Positions 36,903-46,024 of a stretch of 64,000 nt of DNA are shown piece by piece. The position numbers were made by a program, and so were the translations under genes. The notes below the pieces were generated by a model. That model searched no databases, was not told the origin of the DNA, and saw only the letters and a program-made list of their open reading frames with translations. Source of the DNA: Nevskia ramosa DSM 11499 (lineage in GTDB: Bacteria > Pseudomonadota > Gammaproteobacteria > Nevskiales > Nevskiaceae); the NCBI RefSeq assembly GCF_000420645.1, contig NZ_ATVI01000011.1, positions 170,578-234,577 of the forward strand, given 5' to 3'. How positions within the stretch are numbered: position 1 is the first letter of the stretch; every line of letters starts with the position of its first letter.

Positions 36903-38329
36903 AAACCCTGTTCCTGCAGGCGCCTTCCTTCGATGGTTTCGACGGTGGTGCCGGCAGCCGCTATCAGGCCAAGCGCGAGATCAAGAGCTTCTGGTATCCG
37001 ACTTGGCTCGCCCAGCCGGCGGCGATGGTGCCGGGCAGCCGGGTCGTCGATGCGCCGGCCGATGAGCTGAGCGTCGAGCAGAGCCTGACGATCGCCGAAG
37101 CCTATGAGCTGGTGATCATCCACACCTCGACGCCATCGTTCCCGACCGACGCCAAGTTCGCCGAGCTGCTGAAAGCGCGCGCACCGCAGATCGTCATCGG
37201 CATGGTCGGCGCCAAGGTCGCCGTTGATCCGGGCGGCTCGCTGAAGGCCTCTGAAGCCATCGCCTTCGTTGCCCGCGAAGAATTCGACTACACCTGCGCC
37301 GAACTCGCCGCCAACGACAAGCCCTGGGACGGGATCACCGGCATCAGCTATCGCCTTGCCGATGGCACGATCAAGCACAACACGCCGCGTGCGACGATCG
37401 AGGACATGGACGCGCTGCCGTTCGTGGCGCCGATCTACCAGCGCGATCTGACGATCAGGAACTACTTCATCGGCTACCTGCAACACCCCTACGTGTCGCT
37501 GTACACCGGCCGTGGTTGCCGCTCGAAGTGCACCTTCTGCCTGTGGCCGCAGACCGTCGGTGGCCATCGCTACCGCGTGCGCTCGGCCGCCAACGTCATC
37601 GAGGAAGCGCGCTGGATCCAGCAGCACATGCCGGAAGTGAAGGAACTGATGTTCGACGACGACACCTTCACCGATTCCTCGAACATGGAGCGTGTCCACG
37701 AGATCGCGATCGGCTTGGGCAAGCTCGGCTGGACCTGGAGCTGCAACGCCAAGGCCAACGTTCCCTATGCGTCGCTGAAGCTGATGAAGGACAACGGCCT
37801 GCGGCTGCTGCTGGTCGGCTACGAATCCGGCGACGACCAGATCCTGCACAACATCAAGAAGGGCCTGAAGACCGACATCGCCGAACGCTTCACCGAGGAT
37901 TGCCGGAAGCTCGGCATCGTCATCCACGGCACTTTCATTCTCGGCCTGCCCGGCGAGACGAAAGCGACGATCGAGAAGACCATCGAGTGGGCGAAGGCGA
38001 TCAATCCGCACACCATTCAGGTCTCGCTGGCGGCGCCGTATCCCGGCACCACGCTGTACAAGCAGGCGGTCGACAACGGCTGGCTGGTCGAGAACGACGC
38101 GGTGAACCTGGTCAACGAGCAGGGCGTGCAACTGGCGGCGATCAGCTATCCGCATCTGTCCAAGGACGAGATCTTCCACAGCATGGAAGTGTTCTACCGG
38201 CGCTTCTATTTCCGCCCGAGCAAGATCTGGGAAATCGTTCGCGAGATGCTCAGTGATTGGCAGATGCTGAAACGGCGGCTGCGAGAGGGTGTGGAGTTTT
38301 TCCGGTTTCTGCGTGCTCGCGAAGCCTGA
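36872..38329 (+). CDS. hpnJ: Hopanoid radical SAM protein HpnJ
   Basis: The 485-residue protein begins KTLFLQAPSFDGFDGGAGSRYQAKREI, a start specific to HpnJ. It has a B12-binding-like N-terminal domain and then the radical SAM cluster motif GRGCRSKCTFCLWPQT near residue 210. In the known pathway HpnJ carries out ring contraction of the deacetylated glucosamine moiety to the cyclitol ether. The operon hpnI-hpnJ-hpnK-hpnL is tightly packed on the plus strand. Confidence 0.94.
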   Translation: MSASPTARALKTLFLQAPSFDGFDGGAGSRYQAKREIKSFWYPTWLAQPAAMVPGSRVVDAPADELSVEQSLTIAEAYELVIIHTSTPSFPTDAKFAELLKARAPQIVIGMVGAKVAVDPGGSLKASEAIAFVAREEFDYTCAELAANDKPWDGITGISYRLADGTIKHNTPRATIEDMDALPFVAPIYQRDLTIRNYFIGYLQHPYVSLYTGRGCRSKCTFCLWPQTVGGHRYRVRSAANVIEEARWIQQHMPEVKELMFDDDTFTDSSNMERVHEIAIGLGKLGWTWSCNAKANVPYASLKLMKDNGLRLLLVGYESGDDQILHNIKKGLKTDIAERFTEDCRKLGIVIHGTFILGLPGETKATIEKTIEWAKAINPHTIQVSLAAPYPGTTLYKQAVDNGWLVENDAVNLVNEQGVQLAAISYPHLSKDEIFHSMEVFYRRFYFRPSKIWEIVREMLSDWQMLKRRLREGVEFFRFLRAREA

Positions 38330-38348
38330 TCCCGGACGTGCAACGGCG

Positions 38349-39158
38349 ATGCGTCGCCTGATCATCAACGCCGACGACTACGGCCTCGATCTGGCCGTGA
38401 ATGCCGCTGTCGAGCAAGCGCATGTCGACGGCGTGCTGACCACGGCCAGCCTGATGGTCGGCGCGGCAGCAGTGGCCGATGCGGTTGAACGCGCCAGGCG
38501 ATTACCGAGACTCGGTGTCGGCCTGCACTTGGTACTCGCCGATGGTCCGGCCGTATCGCGTCCCGAAACCGTCCCCGATCTAGTCGATGCACGCGGCTGC
38601 TTCGGCGACCACATGGCGCGCGATGGCTTCCGCTTCTTCTTTCTGCCGCGCGTCCGCCGGCAACTGACCATCGAGATTCGCGCCCAGTTCGAAGCGTTCC
38701 GGGCGACCGGCATCGCGCTCGACCACGTCAACGTACACAAGCATTTCCATCTGCATCCGACGGTGCTGAGCCTGATCCTCGACATCGGCCGCGATTACGG
38801 CCTGAACGCCGTGCGCCTGCCGCGCGAGCCCGGCGCAGCGCCGTTGCTCGCGCCGTGGCTGGCGCTGACCCGGCGACGACTGCGAGCTGCGAACATCCTG
38901 CACAACGATGCGATGTTCGGCCTGAGCGCGACCGGCGCGATGGATGAAGCAGCGCTGCTGGCGGCAATCGAAAAACTGCCGCCGGGCTTGAGCGAAATCT
39001 ATCTGCATCCGGCGACCCGACGAAGACTGACGCCGACCATGAGCCACTACCGGCACGACGACGAACTGGCCGCGCTGCTGTCGCCCAAAGTGCAGGACGC
39101 CATCGCGCAGCACGGCATCGTCACCGGTCGCTGGGCCGATTTCGTCGAACGCCGATGA
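38349..39158 (+). CDS. hpnK: Hopanoid deacetylase HpnK (YdjC/ChbG fold)
   Basis: The 269-residue protein has the metal-binding LIINADDYGLD at its start and LGVGLHLVLADGPAVS and LDHVNVHKHFHLHP, matching the YdjC/ChbG deacetylase family and the HpnK subgroup. It would remove the acetyl group from the GlcNAc-hopanoid made by HpnI before HpnJ acts. The ATG at 38349 was chosen over the frame's earlier start, which lies inside hpnJ. It overlaps hpnL by 4 bp. Confidence 0.92.
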   Translation: MRRLIINADDYGLDLAVNAAVEQAHVDGVLTTASLMVGAAAVADAVERARRLPRLGVGLHLVLADGPAVSRPETVPDLVDARGCFGDHMARDGFRFFFLPRVRRQLTIEIRAQFEAFRATGIALDHVNVHKHFHLHPTVLSLILDIGRDYGLNAVRLPREPGAAPLLAPWLALTRRRLRAANILHNDAMFGLSATGAMDEAALLAAIEKLPPGLSEIYLHPATRRRLTPTMSHYRHDDELAALLSPKVQDAIAQHGIVTGRWADFVERR

Positions 39159-40156
39159 CCAAATGGCTGACGGCGCTGTTCGGCCTGCTGGGCCTGGGCC
39201 TGCTGATCGGCCTGGTCGCGCAGGGCGGCACCACGGAAATCCTTGCGCTACTGGCGACTGCCGGCTGGGGCCTGCTCTGGCTGATCCCTTTCCACGTGTT
39301 GCCGATCGCGCTCGATGCCGAAGGCTGGCGCGTGCTGCTGCGCCATCGCGACGTCAACGGCACAGCGCATCTGCCATTCCTGTGGTGGATCGCGTCGGTG
39401 CGTGAAGCGGTAGGCCGGCTGTTGCCGGTCGGCGGTGTCGGTGGCGAGATCGTCGGCATCCGATTGACCTTGTGGCGGGTGCCGGATGGCGCGGCGGTCA
39501 CCGCAAGCGTCGTTATCGAAACCTTGCTGACCATCGTCAACGTTTATCTGTTCGTCGCCGCCGGGCTTTGCCTGGTGATCGCGCTCGATGGCGGCAGCCT
39601 CGCCGGCTCGCTGCTCGGTGGACTTGCCGCGACCTTGCCGGTGCCGCTGCTGCTGTATTGGCTGCTACGTCACGGTGCGTTGTTCGCGCGCATCGAGAAG
39701 CTAGTGATCGGCATGCTCGGAGAAGAGAGCAAGCTCGCTGCGCTGTTCGGCAGCGCTTCAAGGCTGGACGCCGAACTGAGGCTGATCTTCGAGCGTCGGC
39801 GCGATCTGCTGATCAGCCTGCTCTGGCAGCTTGCGGGGATGGTGGTCGGCGCCTTCGAGGTGTGGTTGGCGCTGCGCCTGCTCGGCCACGAGATCTCGCC
39901 GCTGCCGGCGATCGCGCTGGAAGCACTGGGTCTTTCGATCCGTCACTTCGCGTTCTTCGTGCCGGCAGGGCTTGGCGTGCAGGAAGCGGGCTTCGTGCTG
40001 TTCGGCCAGCTGCTCGGCGTGCCGGCCGATGCGGCGATCGCGCTATCGCTGGCGAAGCGCGTCCGCGAACTCGGTTACGGCATTCCGGCGCTGCTGTCCT
40101 GGCAATGGGCCGAGACGCGGCGGGCGCTCAAACGCCAAGGCAGCGATCAGAGATAG
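39155..40156 (+). CDS. hpnL: Hopanoid-associated membrane protein HpnL
   Basis: The 333-residue polytopic protein has about seven hydrophobic segments and belongs to the lysylphosphatidylglycerol-synthase-TM-like family. REAVGRLLPVGGVGGEIVGIRL and HFAFFVPAGLGVQEAGFVLFG are the characteristic HpnL stretches. Its role is unproven; transport or flipping of hopanoids is a common guess. It ends convergently with hpnA, overlapping it by 10 bp. Confidence 0.9.
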   Translation: MTKWLTALFGLLGLGLLIGLVAQGGTTEILALLATAGWGLLWLIPFHVLPIALDAEGWRVLLRHRDVNGTAHLPFLWWIASVREAVGRLLPVGGVGGEIVGIRLTLWRVPDGAAVTASVVIETLLTIVNVYLFVAAGLCLVIALDGGSLAGSLLGGLAATLPVPLLLYWLLRHGALFARIEKLVIGMLGEESKLAALFGSASRLDAELRLIFERRRDLLISLLWQLAGMVVGAFEVWLALRLLGHEISPLPAIALEALGLSIRHFAFFVPAGLGVQEAGFVLFGQLLGVPADAAIALSLAKRVRELGYGIPALLSWQWAETRRALKRQGSDQR

Positions 40157-41139
40157 CCGTTGTCACGAAACCAGCGCACGGCATCTTCGAGCGCGGCACG
40201 TGCCGGGCGCGGGGCATAGCCGAGTTCGCGCTTGGCCTTCGCGCAGGAGAAATACATCCGCTTTTTCGACATCCGGATTTCCTCGACCGTCGCCACTGGC
40301 GCGCGGCCGGTGAACCGCGACAGCGCTTCGGCGAAGTAGGCCACTGGCATCACGGCGGCATGCGGCAGCTGGATCTTCGGCGCGCGGCGGCCGGTGATGT
40401 CGGCAATGGTGGCGAGAATTTCGCGCAGGCTCATGTCGTCACCGCCGAGCACGTAGCGCTCGCCGAGCTTGCCCTTGCGATACGCCAGCAGATGGCCTTC
40501 GGCAACGTCGTCGACATGGGCGACGTTCAGGCCGGTATCGACGAAGGCCGGCATGCGGCCCGCCGCGGCATCGCGGACCACGCGGCCAGTCGGCGTCGGC
40601 TTTACATCGCGCGGGCCGATTGGCGTCGAAGGATTGACGATCACCACCGGCGCGCCCTGCGCGGCAAGTTCGCGCACCGCTTCTTCGGCCAGGAACTTGG
40701 AGCGCTTGTAGTGGCCGACCATGTCGGCAACGGTCACCGGCGTGCGCTCGTCGCCGGGCGTGCCGTTCTTCGGAATGCCGAGCACGGCAACGCTGGAGGT
40801 GTAGACGATGCGTTTGACGCCAGCGGCATGGGCGGCGGCAACCAAGGCCCGCGAGCCATCGACATTGGCCTGGTACAGCTCGTCCGGATTCGGTGCCCAC
40901 AGCCGGTAATCGGCCGCCACATGGAACACCGCGTCGCAACCTTGGACGGCGCGCTTCAGCGATGCGGGATCGGTCAGATCGCCAACCACCACTGTCGCAT
41001 TCAGGCCATCGACGTTGCGGCGATCGGAGTTCTTGCGGCTCAGCAGGCGCAGCTCGAAACCGTCCGCGAGCAAACGACGGGCAACAGCCGAACCGACGAA
41101 GCCGGTGGCGCCGGTGACCAGGGCAATGGGTGGCTTCAT
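40147..41139 (-). CDS. hpnA: Hopanoid-associated NAD-dependent sugar epimerase HpnA
   Basis: The 330-residue short-chain dehydrogenase/epimerase has the Rossmann motif VTGATGFVGSAVARRLL, VFHVAADYRLWAPNPDELY (HpnA-specific), VYTSSVAVLG and the catalytic YKRSKFLAE. HpnA is confined to hopanoid loci; its substrate is unsettled. The start overlaps the hpnG stop by 4 bp, so hpnG and hpnA are coupled. Confidence 0.92.
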   Translation of the reverse strand: MKPPIALVTGATGFVGSAVARRLLADGFELRLLSRKNSDRRNVDGLNATVVVGDLTDPASLKRAVQGCDAVFHVAADYRLWAPNPDELYQANVDGSRALVAAAHAAGVKRIVYTSSVAVLGIPKNGTPGDERTPVTVADMVGHYKRSKFLAEEAVRELAAQGAPVVIVNPSTPIGPRDVKPTPTGRVVRDAAAGRMPAFVDTGLNVAHVDDVAEGHLLAYRKGKLGERYVLGGDDMSLREILATIADITGRRAPKIQLPHAAVMPVAYFAEALSRFTGRAPVATVEEIRMSKKRMYFSCAKAKRELGYAPRPARAALEDAVRWFRDNGYL

Positions 41140-41864
41140 CGTGCGGATTCGGTCGCGAATGCGAAATCAGGGGCGGCGGCGCAAACGGCGCGCAGGCTAC
41201 GCTCGGCCGCGGCGAATGAACTGGCGAGACCGGGCAGCTTCATGATCTGCCACGGCGCTTTCAGCAGGCCGCCGATCATCGCCGCCGCTTTCGGCCGACC
41301 ATAGGCGTCGACACCGTCGATCACTGCCAGCGGCAAGCTTGCTTCAGCGTCATCGACAATTGCCCGCACGGCCAGGAACGGCAGTCCGTGTGCGGCGGCG
41401 ACATCGGCGATCGCCGAGCTTTCCTGATCGACGGCGACGGCCTGGCTTTGCGTGTGGGCCAGATACTTGATGCCGGCGTTGAGCAGGGTTTGCCGCGTGG
41501 TCAGCAAGCGGCCGTCGACCAGCGCGATGTCAGCCTGCGCGCAGGCGGCGACAAGGCGTGCTCGCCAGGCATGATCGGTATCGACGTAATGGCCATCCAT
41601 GAACATCACCTGGCTGGGCACCACGACATCGCCTGATTCGAGTGCGGCGGCAAGACCGCCGGCGGTGCCGAAGCTGAGCAGTGCCTGGCAGCCGCGATCG
41701 ACCAGCACTTCGGCGGCCATCGCCGCGGCCGTTTCGCCGATGCCGGAGACGTGGATCAGCAGACCCGGGCGGCCGTCATTGAGCCCGGGCTTCGGCGCGC
41801 GCAGGCCGAGCGCTTTCGCTTCCGACAGCAGCGCGACGACGACACCAAGCTTCGCTTGCGGCAT
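41136..41864 (-). CDS. hpnG: Adenosylhopane nucleosidase/phosphorylase HpnG
   Basis: The 242-residue protein is a purine nucleoside phosphorylase-fold enzyme (VVALLSEAKALG, VSGIGETAAAMAAEVL, LLSFGTAGGLA, VDQESSAIADVA, VRAIVDDAEASLP). HpnG cleaves adenine from adenosylhopane, giving ribosylhopane or its phosphate. The gene lies between shc and hpnA. The nearby apt gene offers a route for the released adenine. Confidence 0.92.
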   Translation of the reverse strand: MPQAKLGVVVALLSEAKALGLRAPKPGLNDGRPGLLIHVSGIGETAAAMAAEVLVDRGCQALLSFGTAGGLAAALESGDVVVPSQVMFMDGHYVDTDHAWRARLVAACAQADIALVDGRLLTTRQTLLNAGIKYLAHTQSQAVAVDQESSAIADVAAAHGLPFLAVRAIVDDAEASLPLAVIDGVDAYGRPKAAAMIGGLLKAPWQIMKLPGLASSFAAAERSLRAVCAAAPDFAFATESAR

Positions 41865-41882
41865 CGTCTTCGCAGTTCCGGC

Positions 41883-43916
41883 TCAGACGGCCCGGCGCGC
41901 GCGCAGCTGGCGGTAACGGGCCAAGGTCCACAGCGGGAAGTAGGCGTCGTAGCCGTAGTACTTCATGTAGAACACGCGCGGGAAGCCCGGTGCGTTGTGG
42001 CCCGGGTCATGCCACAGACCGTCGTACTGACCGCCGCTGTGTTGATTGGCGATCAGCCATTCGATGCCGGCTTCGATCGCCGGATGCTCAGGCCCGTGCA
42101 CGGCCATCAGCGCCAGCAGCGCCCAGGACGTGCTGTTCGGCGTGCTGATCACCGCGCCCTTGCGCGGCATCGTGCCGGTGAGCGTCGGATCGAGATAGGT
42201 GTCGTTGGTCTCGCCCCAGCCGCCATCGGCGTTCTGGCGCGCTTCGATGTAGGCCACGGCTCTGGCGACGTACGGCGCATCGGCCTTTTCGCCGACCAGC
42301 GCCAGCCCGGCCAGTGCCGACCAGGTGCCATAGATGTAGTTGGTGCCCCAGCGTCCCCACCAGGAGCCGTCCGGCTGCTGGGCTTTCTTCAGGTACTTGA
42401 TCGCGCGTTCGATCGCCGGGCGATCTTCCGGGCGCTTGAGCACACCGAGGAAGGCCAGCACGCGGCCGGTGACGTCTTCGGTCGGCGGATCGAGCATCGC
42501 CTTGTGATCGGCGAACGGGATCGAGTTGATCCAGTGATGGGTGTTGTCGGCGTCGTAGGCACCGAAGCCGCCATTCTTCGACTGCAGGCCGAGCAGCCAT
42601 TCGGCCGCGCGGCTGACCGCTTCCGCATGGCGATTGCCGCCCACCGTACCTTCGCGGCCGGCCAGATGCATGACGCCGGCAACCACGGCAGTGTCATCGA
42701 GATCCGGGTAGTACTCGTTCCAGTACTGGAACGCCCAGCCACCGGGACGCAGGAATTTGTCCGGTGCCGACTGGATCCAGTCGCCGACGTGGTCGAGGAT
42801 CTGGCGCGGCTTCATCCAGTCTTCGGCGCGGCGGATCGCGGCCTTGGTCGCGGCGCGGCTGGAGCCGTCCGGCGCATCGGCGTGGATCAGCGCCATCATC
42901 GCCCAGCCGGTATCCCAGGTCGGCGACAGGCAGGGCTGCACGTAGGCGCTGCCGTCCGGCGTTTCCTGGATCAGCTTCTGGATCGACTTCAGACAGGTGG
43001 CACGCAGCGGGTGATCGGCCGGATAGCCCAGCAGGGCCAGCGCTTCATAAGCGTTGACCATCGCGGGGAAGATGCCGTTGATGCCGTCCTCGCCATTGAG
43101 GCGGGCGACGAACCAGTTCTCGGCCCGCTTCAGGGCCAGCTTGCGCAGCTTCTTCGGCGCGAAGCGGTCCATGACGCGGCCGAACTTGTCGAGCGCCAGG
43201 AAGAATCGGGCGAACGCGGTGTCGTTCGGGAACCACTGGGTTTCCTGCTCCGGCGGCCGGACGAACAGTTCGGCGATGTGAATCGCGCGCGGGTTCTTGG
43301 CCTTCGCCTTCAAGGTGCAGAGCACGAACAGCGGCACCATCACCGCACGCGCCCAGGTCGCGACCTTGTAGATCTCGAACGGGAACCAGCGCGGGAACAG
43401 CACGATCTCGACCGGCACATACGGCGCCGCTGCCCACGGCACCTGACCGAACATCGCCAGCAGGATGCGGGTGAAGACGTTGGCCTTGGCAGCACCGCCC
43501 ATCGCCAGGATCACTTCGCGAGCGCGGACCATGTGCGGTGCATCGACGTCATCGCCGGCGCACTTCAGCGCGTAATAGCTCTTGACCGTGCAGGACAGAT
43601 CGATCGCGCCCGGCTGGTCGTAGTTGCGGTACTGCGGCCAGCCGCCATGTCCATCGAGGACTTGCTGGGCGCGAATGAACTTGGCGATCTTCGCCTGCAG
43701 CGCATCGTCGATCTCATCCATGAAATGCATCATCAGGATGTATTCGGCGGGGATCGTGCAGTCCGCCTCGAACTCGAAGCACCACTCGCCGTCCGGCTTC
43801 TGCAGCTTCAGCAACGCCTCGCGGCCGATGTCGATCGCCGCATGCAGCCGGCCTTCGGCCTCGGCGATCAGTTCGCTGGGCGAGCGACGAAACAGGGCGG
43901 CATTCGGTGCATTCAT
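41883..43916 (-). CDS. shc: Squalene-hopene cyclase
   Basis: The ~677-residue class II terpene cyclase folds squalene into hopene and diplopterol on the inner membrane. The protonating motif DLDDTAVV lies in YWNEYYPDLDDTAV, and several QW repeats are visible (QKPDGEWCFEFEADC, QQPDGSWWGRWGTNY, QNADGGWGETNDTY, QHSGGQYDGLW). Length is normal. The ATG at 43916 (MNAPNAALF) was preferred to a start 54 bases upstream. It follows the squalene synthase gene on the same strand. Confidence 0.96.
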   Translation of the reverse strand: MNAPNAALFRRSPSELIAEAEGRLHAAIDIGREALLKLQKPDGEWCFEFEADCTIPAEYILMMHFMDEIDDALQAKIAKFIRAQQVLDGHGGWPQYRNYDQPGAIDLSCTVKSYYALKCAGDDVDAPHMVRAREVILAMGGAAKANVFTRILLAMFGQVPWAAAPYVPVEIVLFPRWFPFEIYKVATWARAVMVPLFVLCTLKAKAKNPRAIHIAELFVRPPEQETQWFPNDTAFARFFLALDKFGRVMDRFAPKKLRKLALKRAENWFVARLNGEDGINGIFPAMVNAYEALALLGYPADHPLRATCLKSIQKLIQETPDGSAYVQPCLSPTWDTGWAMMALIHADAPDGSSRAATKAAIRRAEDWMKPRQILDHVGDWIQSAPDKFLRPGGWAFQYWNEYYPDLDDTAVVAGVMHLAGREGTVGGNRHAEAVSRAAEWLLGLQSKNGGFGAYDADNTHHWINSIPFADHKAMLDPPTEDVTGRVLAFLGVLKRPEDRPAIERAIKYLKKAQQPDGSWWGRWGTNYIYGTWSALAGLALVGEKADAPYVARAVAYIEARQNADGGWGETNDTYLDPTLTGTMPRKGAVISTPNSTSWALLALMAVHGPEHPAIEAGIEWLIANQHSGGQYDGLWHDPGHNAPGFPRVFYMKYYGYDAYFPLWTLARYRQLRARRAV

Positions 43917-44006
43917 CGGCTTCAAGTCTTCAGTAACTAACGGTGCTTGCTCGGAAGCCGATGCACGCAAGAACCACGCGCAGCGGGCGGCTTAGCTAGC
44001 GCGGAA

Positions 44007-45080
44007 TCAGGCTTCGAGCGGCGCCTGAGCCGGCGTGGTGACGATCTGCGGCAGGCCCGCCGCGGTGCGTCGGAACAGAAAGCGGAGCCAGGTGTTGCTG
44101 CGGATGCCGAGGCTGGTCAGCGCCATCGTCCACATCACCGAGGTGCGCGAGATCTTCACCTCGGCCGCACTCGTGTAACCAGGCGTGGCGACGATCTTGC
44201 GCAGGGTCAGCAATGCCATGCCGATGTTCCACGCGCAGAACTTGCGGATGCCGGTATCGCCCGGCGCGATCGCCAAGGTGAATTCCAGCGCATAGGCGAG
44301 CTGGGCGTGAGTGACGGCGACCAGTTCATGCAGCGCGCGCTGCACCGCTTCGCCCTGCTTCGCCGGATCGACCTCGATCATGACCACGCCGTGCTGGGCG
44401 AACTCATGACGCGGCATCCAGCTGACGCCGCGGGCGCGGTCTTCCCAGATGTCCTTGAGGATGTTGGTCATCTGCAGGCCCTGACCGAAGGCCACGGCAT
44501 AGCGCGACAGATCGCCGCGACGCCTGGCGGTATCGGCCGAGAACGCGCAGAACAGATCGGACAGCATTTCGCCGACGACGCCGGCGACGTAATAGCAGTA
44601 GCGGCCCAGCTCGTTCAGATCGCGCAGGCCATCGGGCCCGGCCTGTTGCTGGAAGCGGTGCATACCGCGGCACATGATGCGCAGGCAGCGTTCGATCGCG
44701 GCGCGTGGGCCGGGCTCGAAGCTGTAGGTCATGGTCAGCACGGCCTGGGTGTTCTTGACCAGCTCCATCTCGGTCGCCAGGGTTGCCGTCGACAGCTTCG
44801 GCAGCAGCTCGTCGACGAAAGCCGCCACCGAACCACGGCCGCCGACCAGATCCGCGAACTGCTCGGTCAGCCGTACCTTGTCTTGCGGGTTCAGCGCCGG
44901 CTCGTCCTCGATGGTGTCGGCGATCCGACACAACAGGTAAGCGTTGGCGACGACGCCACCGAGCGGCTGCGGCAGCTGCGGAATGGTCAGCGCAAAGGTG
45001 CGGGACACGCCCGGCAGGATGTGCGCCTGGAACGCGGCCGCGATCAGCAGGGCGTCCGTGGTGGATTGCTCGATCGTCAT
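44007..45080 (-). CDS. Squalene synthase (single-enzyme type)
   Basis: The 357-residue trans-isoprenyl synthase has LPGVSRTFALTIPQLP, the first Asp-rich motif RIADTIEDEP, the squalene synthase YCYYVAGVVGEMLSDLF (compare eukaryotic YCHYVAGLVG) and the second Asp-rich motif TNILKDIWEDRARG. In many hopanoid producers squalene is made by HpnC, HpnD and HpnE, but none of those partners is in the window. This single protein resembles the Methylococcus/eukaryote-type enzyme that both condenses two FPP and reduces the product. The start was set at ATG 45080 (MTIEQSTTDALL). Pure presqualene diphosphate synthase activity cannot be excluded. Confidence 0.82.
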   Translation of the reverse strand: MTIEQSTTDALLIAAAFQAHILPGVSRTFALTIPQLPQPLGGVVANAYLLCRIADTIEDEPALNPQDKVRLTEQFADLVGGRGSVAAFVDELLPKLSTATLATEMELVKNTQAVLTMTYSFEPGPRAAIERCLRIMCRGMHRFQQQAGPDGLRDLNELGRYCYYVAGVVGEMLSDLFCAFSADTARRRGDLSRYAVAFGQGLQMTNILKDIWEDRARGVSWMPRHEFAQHGVVMIEVDPAKQGEAVQRALHELVAVTHAQLAYALEFTLAIAPGDTGIRKFCAWNIGMALLTLRKIVATPGYTSAAEVKISRTSVMWTMALTSLGIRSNTWLRFLFRRTAAGLPQIVTTPAQAPLEA

Positions 45081-45312
45081 CAAGGATTCGATACGGTTGC
45101 CGGCTGGCGGGACGGGATCGCAGGCTTTGAAGTCGGCTGCCAGTACGGATTTCCGGGCCGAATCGAGCGGATCATGTGGTGAGTCATGGCATGGAACGGC
45201 GGATGAAGGGCATGCTCGCCAGCGTTTTCTGCCGGGCATTGTATCAATCTTGTCTGTAACGGCGTCGCGACGCTCCAAAACGGAGCATCCGGCCAGCGGT
45301 CGAAGATTGTAA

Positions 45313-45879
45313 TCACCCGTAGGTTACGAGACTGTCAACCGACACACCCGGCAGACGGCTGCGGCCATCGAGAAACGCCAGCTCGATCGGGAACGCACAA
45401 GCAGCCAGCACACCACCGAGCCGGGTAACCAGCGACACGACCGCTGCCGCCGTGCCGCCGGTGGCCAGCACGTCATCGACGATCACGTAACGACGGCCGG
45501 CAACGATGGCATCGGCGTGCACTTCGAGCAGGTCTTCGCCGTACTCGAGCTGGTAGGCAACAGACTCCGTGCGCCGCGGCAGCTTGCCCGGCTTGCGAAC
45601 CACGATCAGCGGCAGGCCGATCAGGGTCGCCAGCGGCGCGCCGAAGATGAAGCCGCGCGACTCGATCGCGATCAGCGCGTCCGGCCGGTGCTCGGCGATG
45701 CGGGCCGCGAGTGCCGCGATGCAGGCACGAAAACCGGCGACATTCTCGAGTAGCGGCGTGATGTCCTTGAAGCCGACCCCCGGCTTCGGGAAGTCCGCCA
45801 CATCGCGGATCAGTGCTCTCAACTGCGATTCGACAGCTTCCCGATCAGCCGGCTTGGCGGTGGCAGCAATGGACGTCAT
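45313..45879 (-). CDS. apt: Adenine phosphoribosyltransferase
   Basis: The 188-residue enzyme salvages adenine to AMP with PRPP. It has DFPKPGVGFKDITPLLEN, IESRGFIFGAPLA and the PRPP loop YVIVDDVLATGGTA. It is located in the hopanoid cluster, upstream of squalene synthase on the same strand with a 232-bp gap. HpnG releases one adenine per adenosylhopane processed, which gives this location a plausible metabolic reason, though apt is also a housekeeping gene. Confidence 0.95.
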   Translation of the reverse strand: MTSIAATAKPADREAVESQLRALIRDVADFPKPGVGFKDITPLLENVAGFRACIAALAARIAEHRPDALIAIESRGFIFGAPLATLIGLPLIVVRKPGKLPRRTESVAYQLEYGEDLLEVHADAIVAGRRYVIVDDVLATGGTAAAVVSLVTRLGGVLAACAFPIELAFLDGRSRLPGVSVDSLVTYG

Positions 45880-46024
45880 GTTCGTTATCGTCTTGTCCGG
45901 TTCGGGCCGTTCGGTTCAAACTGCGCGGCCTCAGGCTTATCGCAATGCAACAGTTTGGCAGCTTCCGCCAGAGCTTTCAGCCCGAAATCCGCCCTGCCAT
46001 CATTGCCGCCGTGAGCCGCCTGCC

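Noticed and set aside
36398..38368. Long minus-strand open frame (656 codons) opposite hpnI/hpnJ
   Set aside because: It is a shadow frame; the plus strand carries the conserved hopanoid genes.
41751..43940. Long plus-strand open frame (729 codons) opposite squalene-hopene cyclase
   Set aside because: It is antisense to shc with its DXDD and QW motifs; the frame itself has none.
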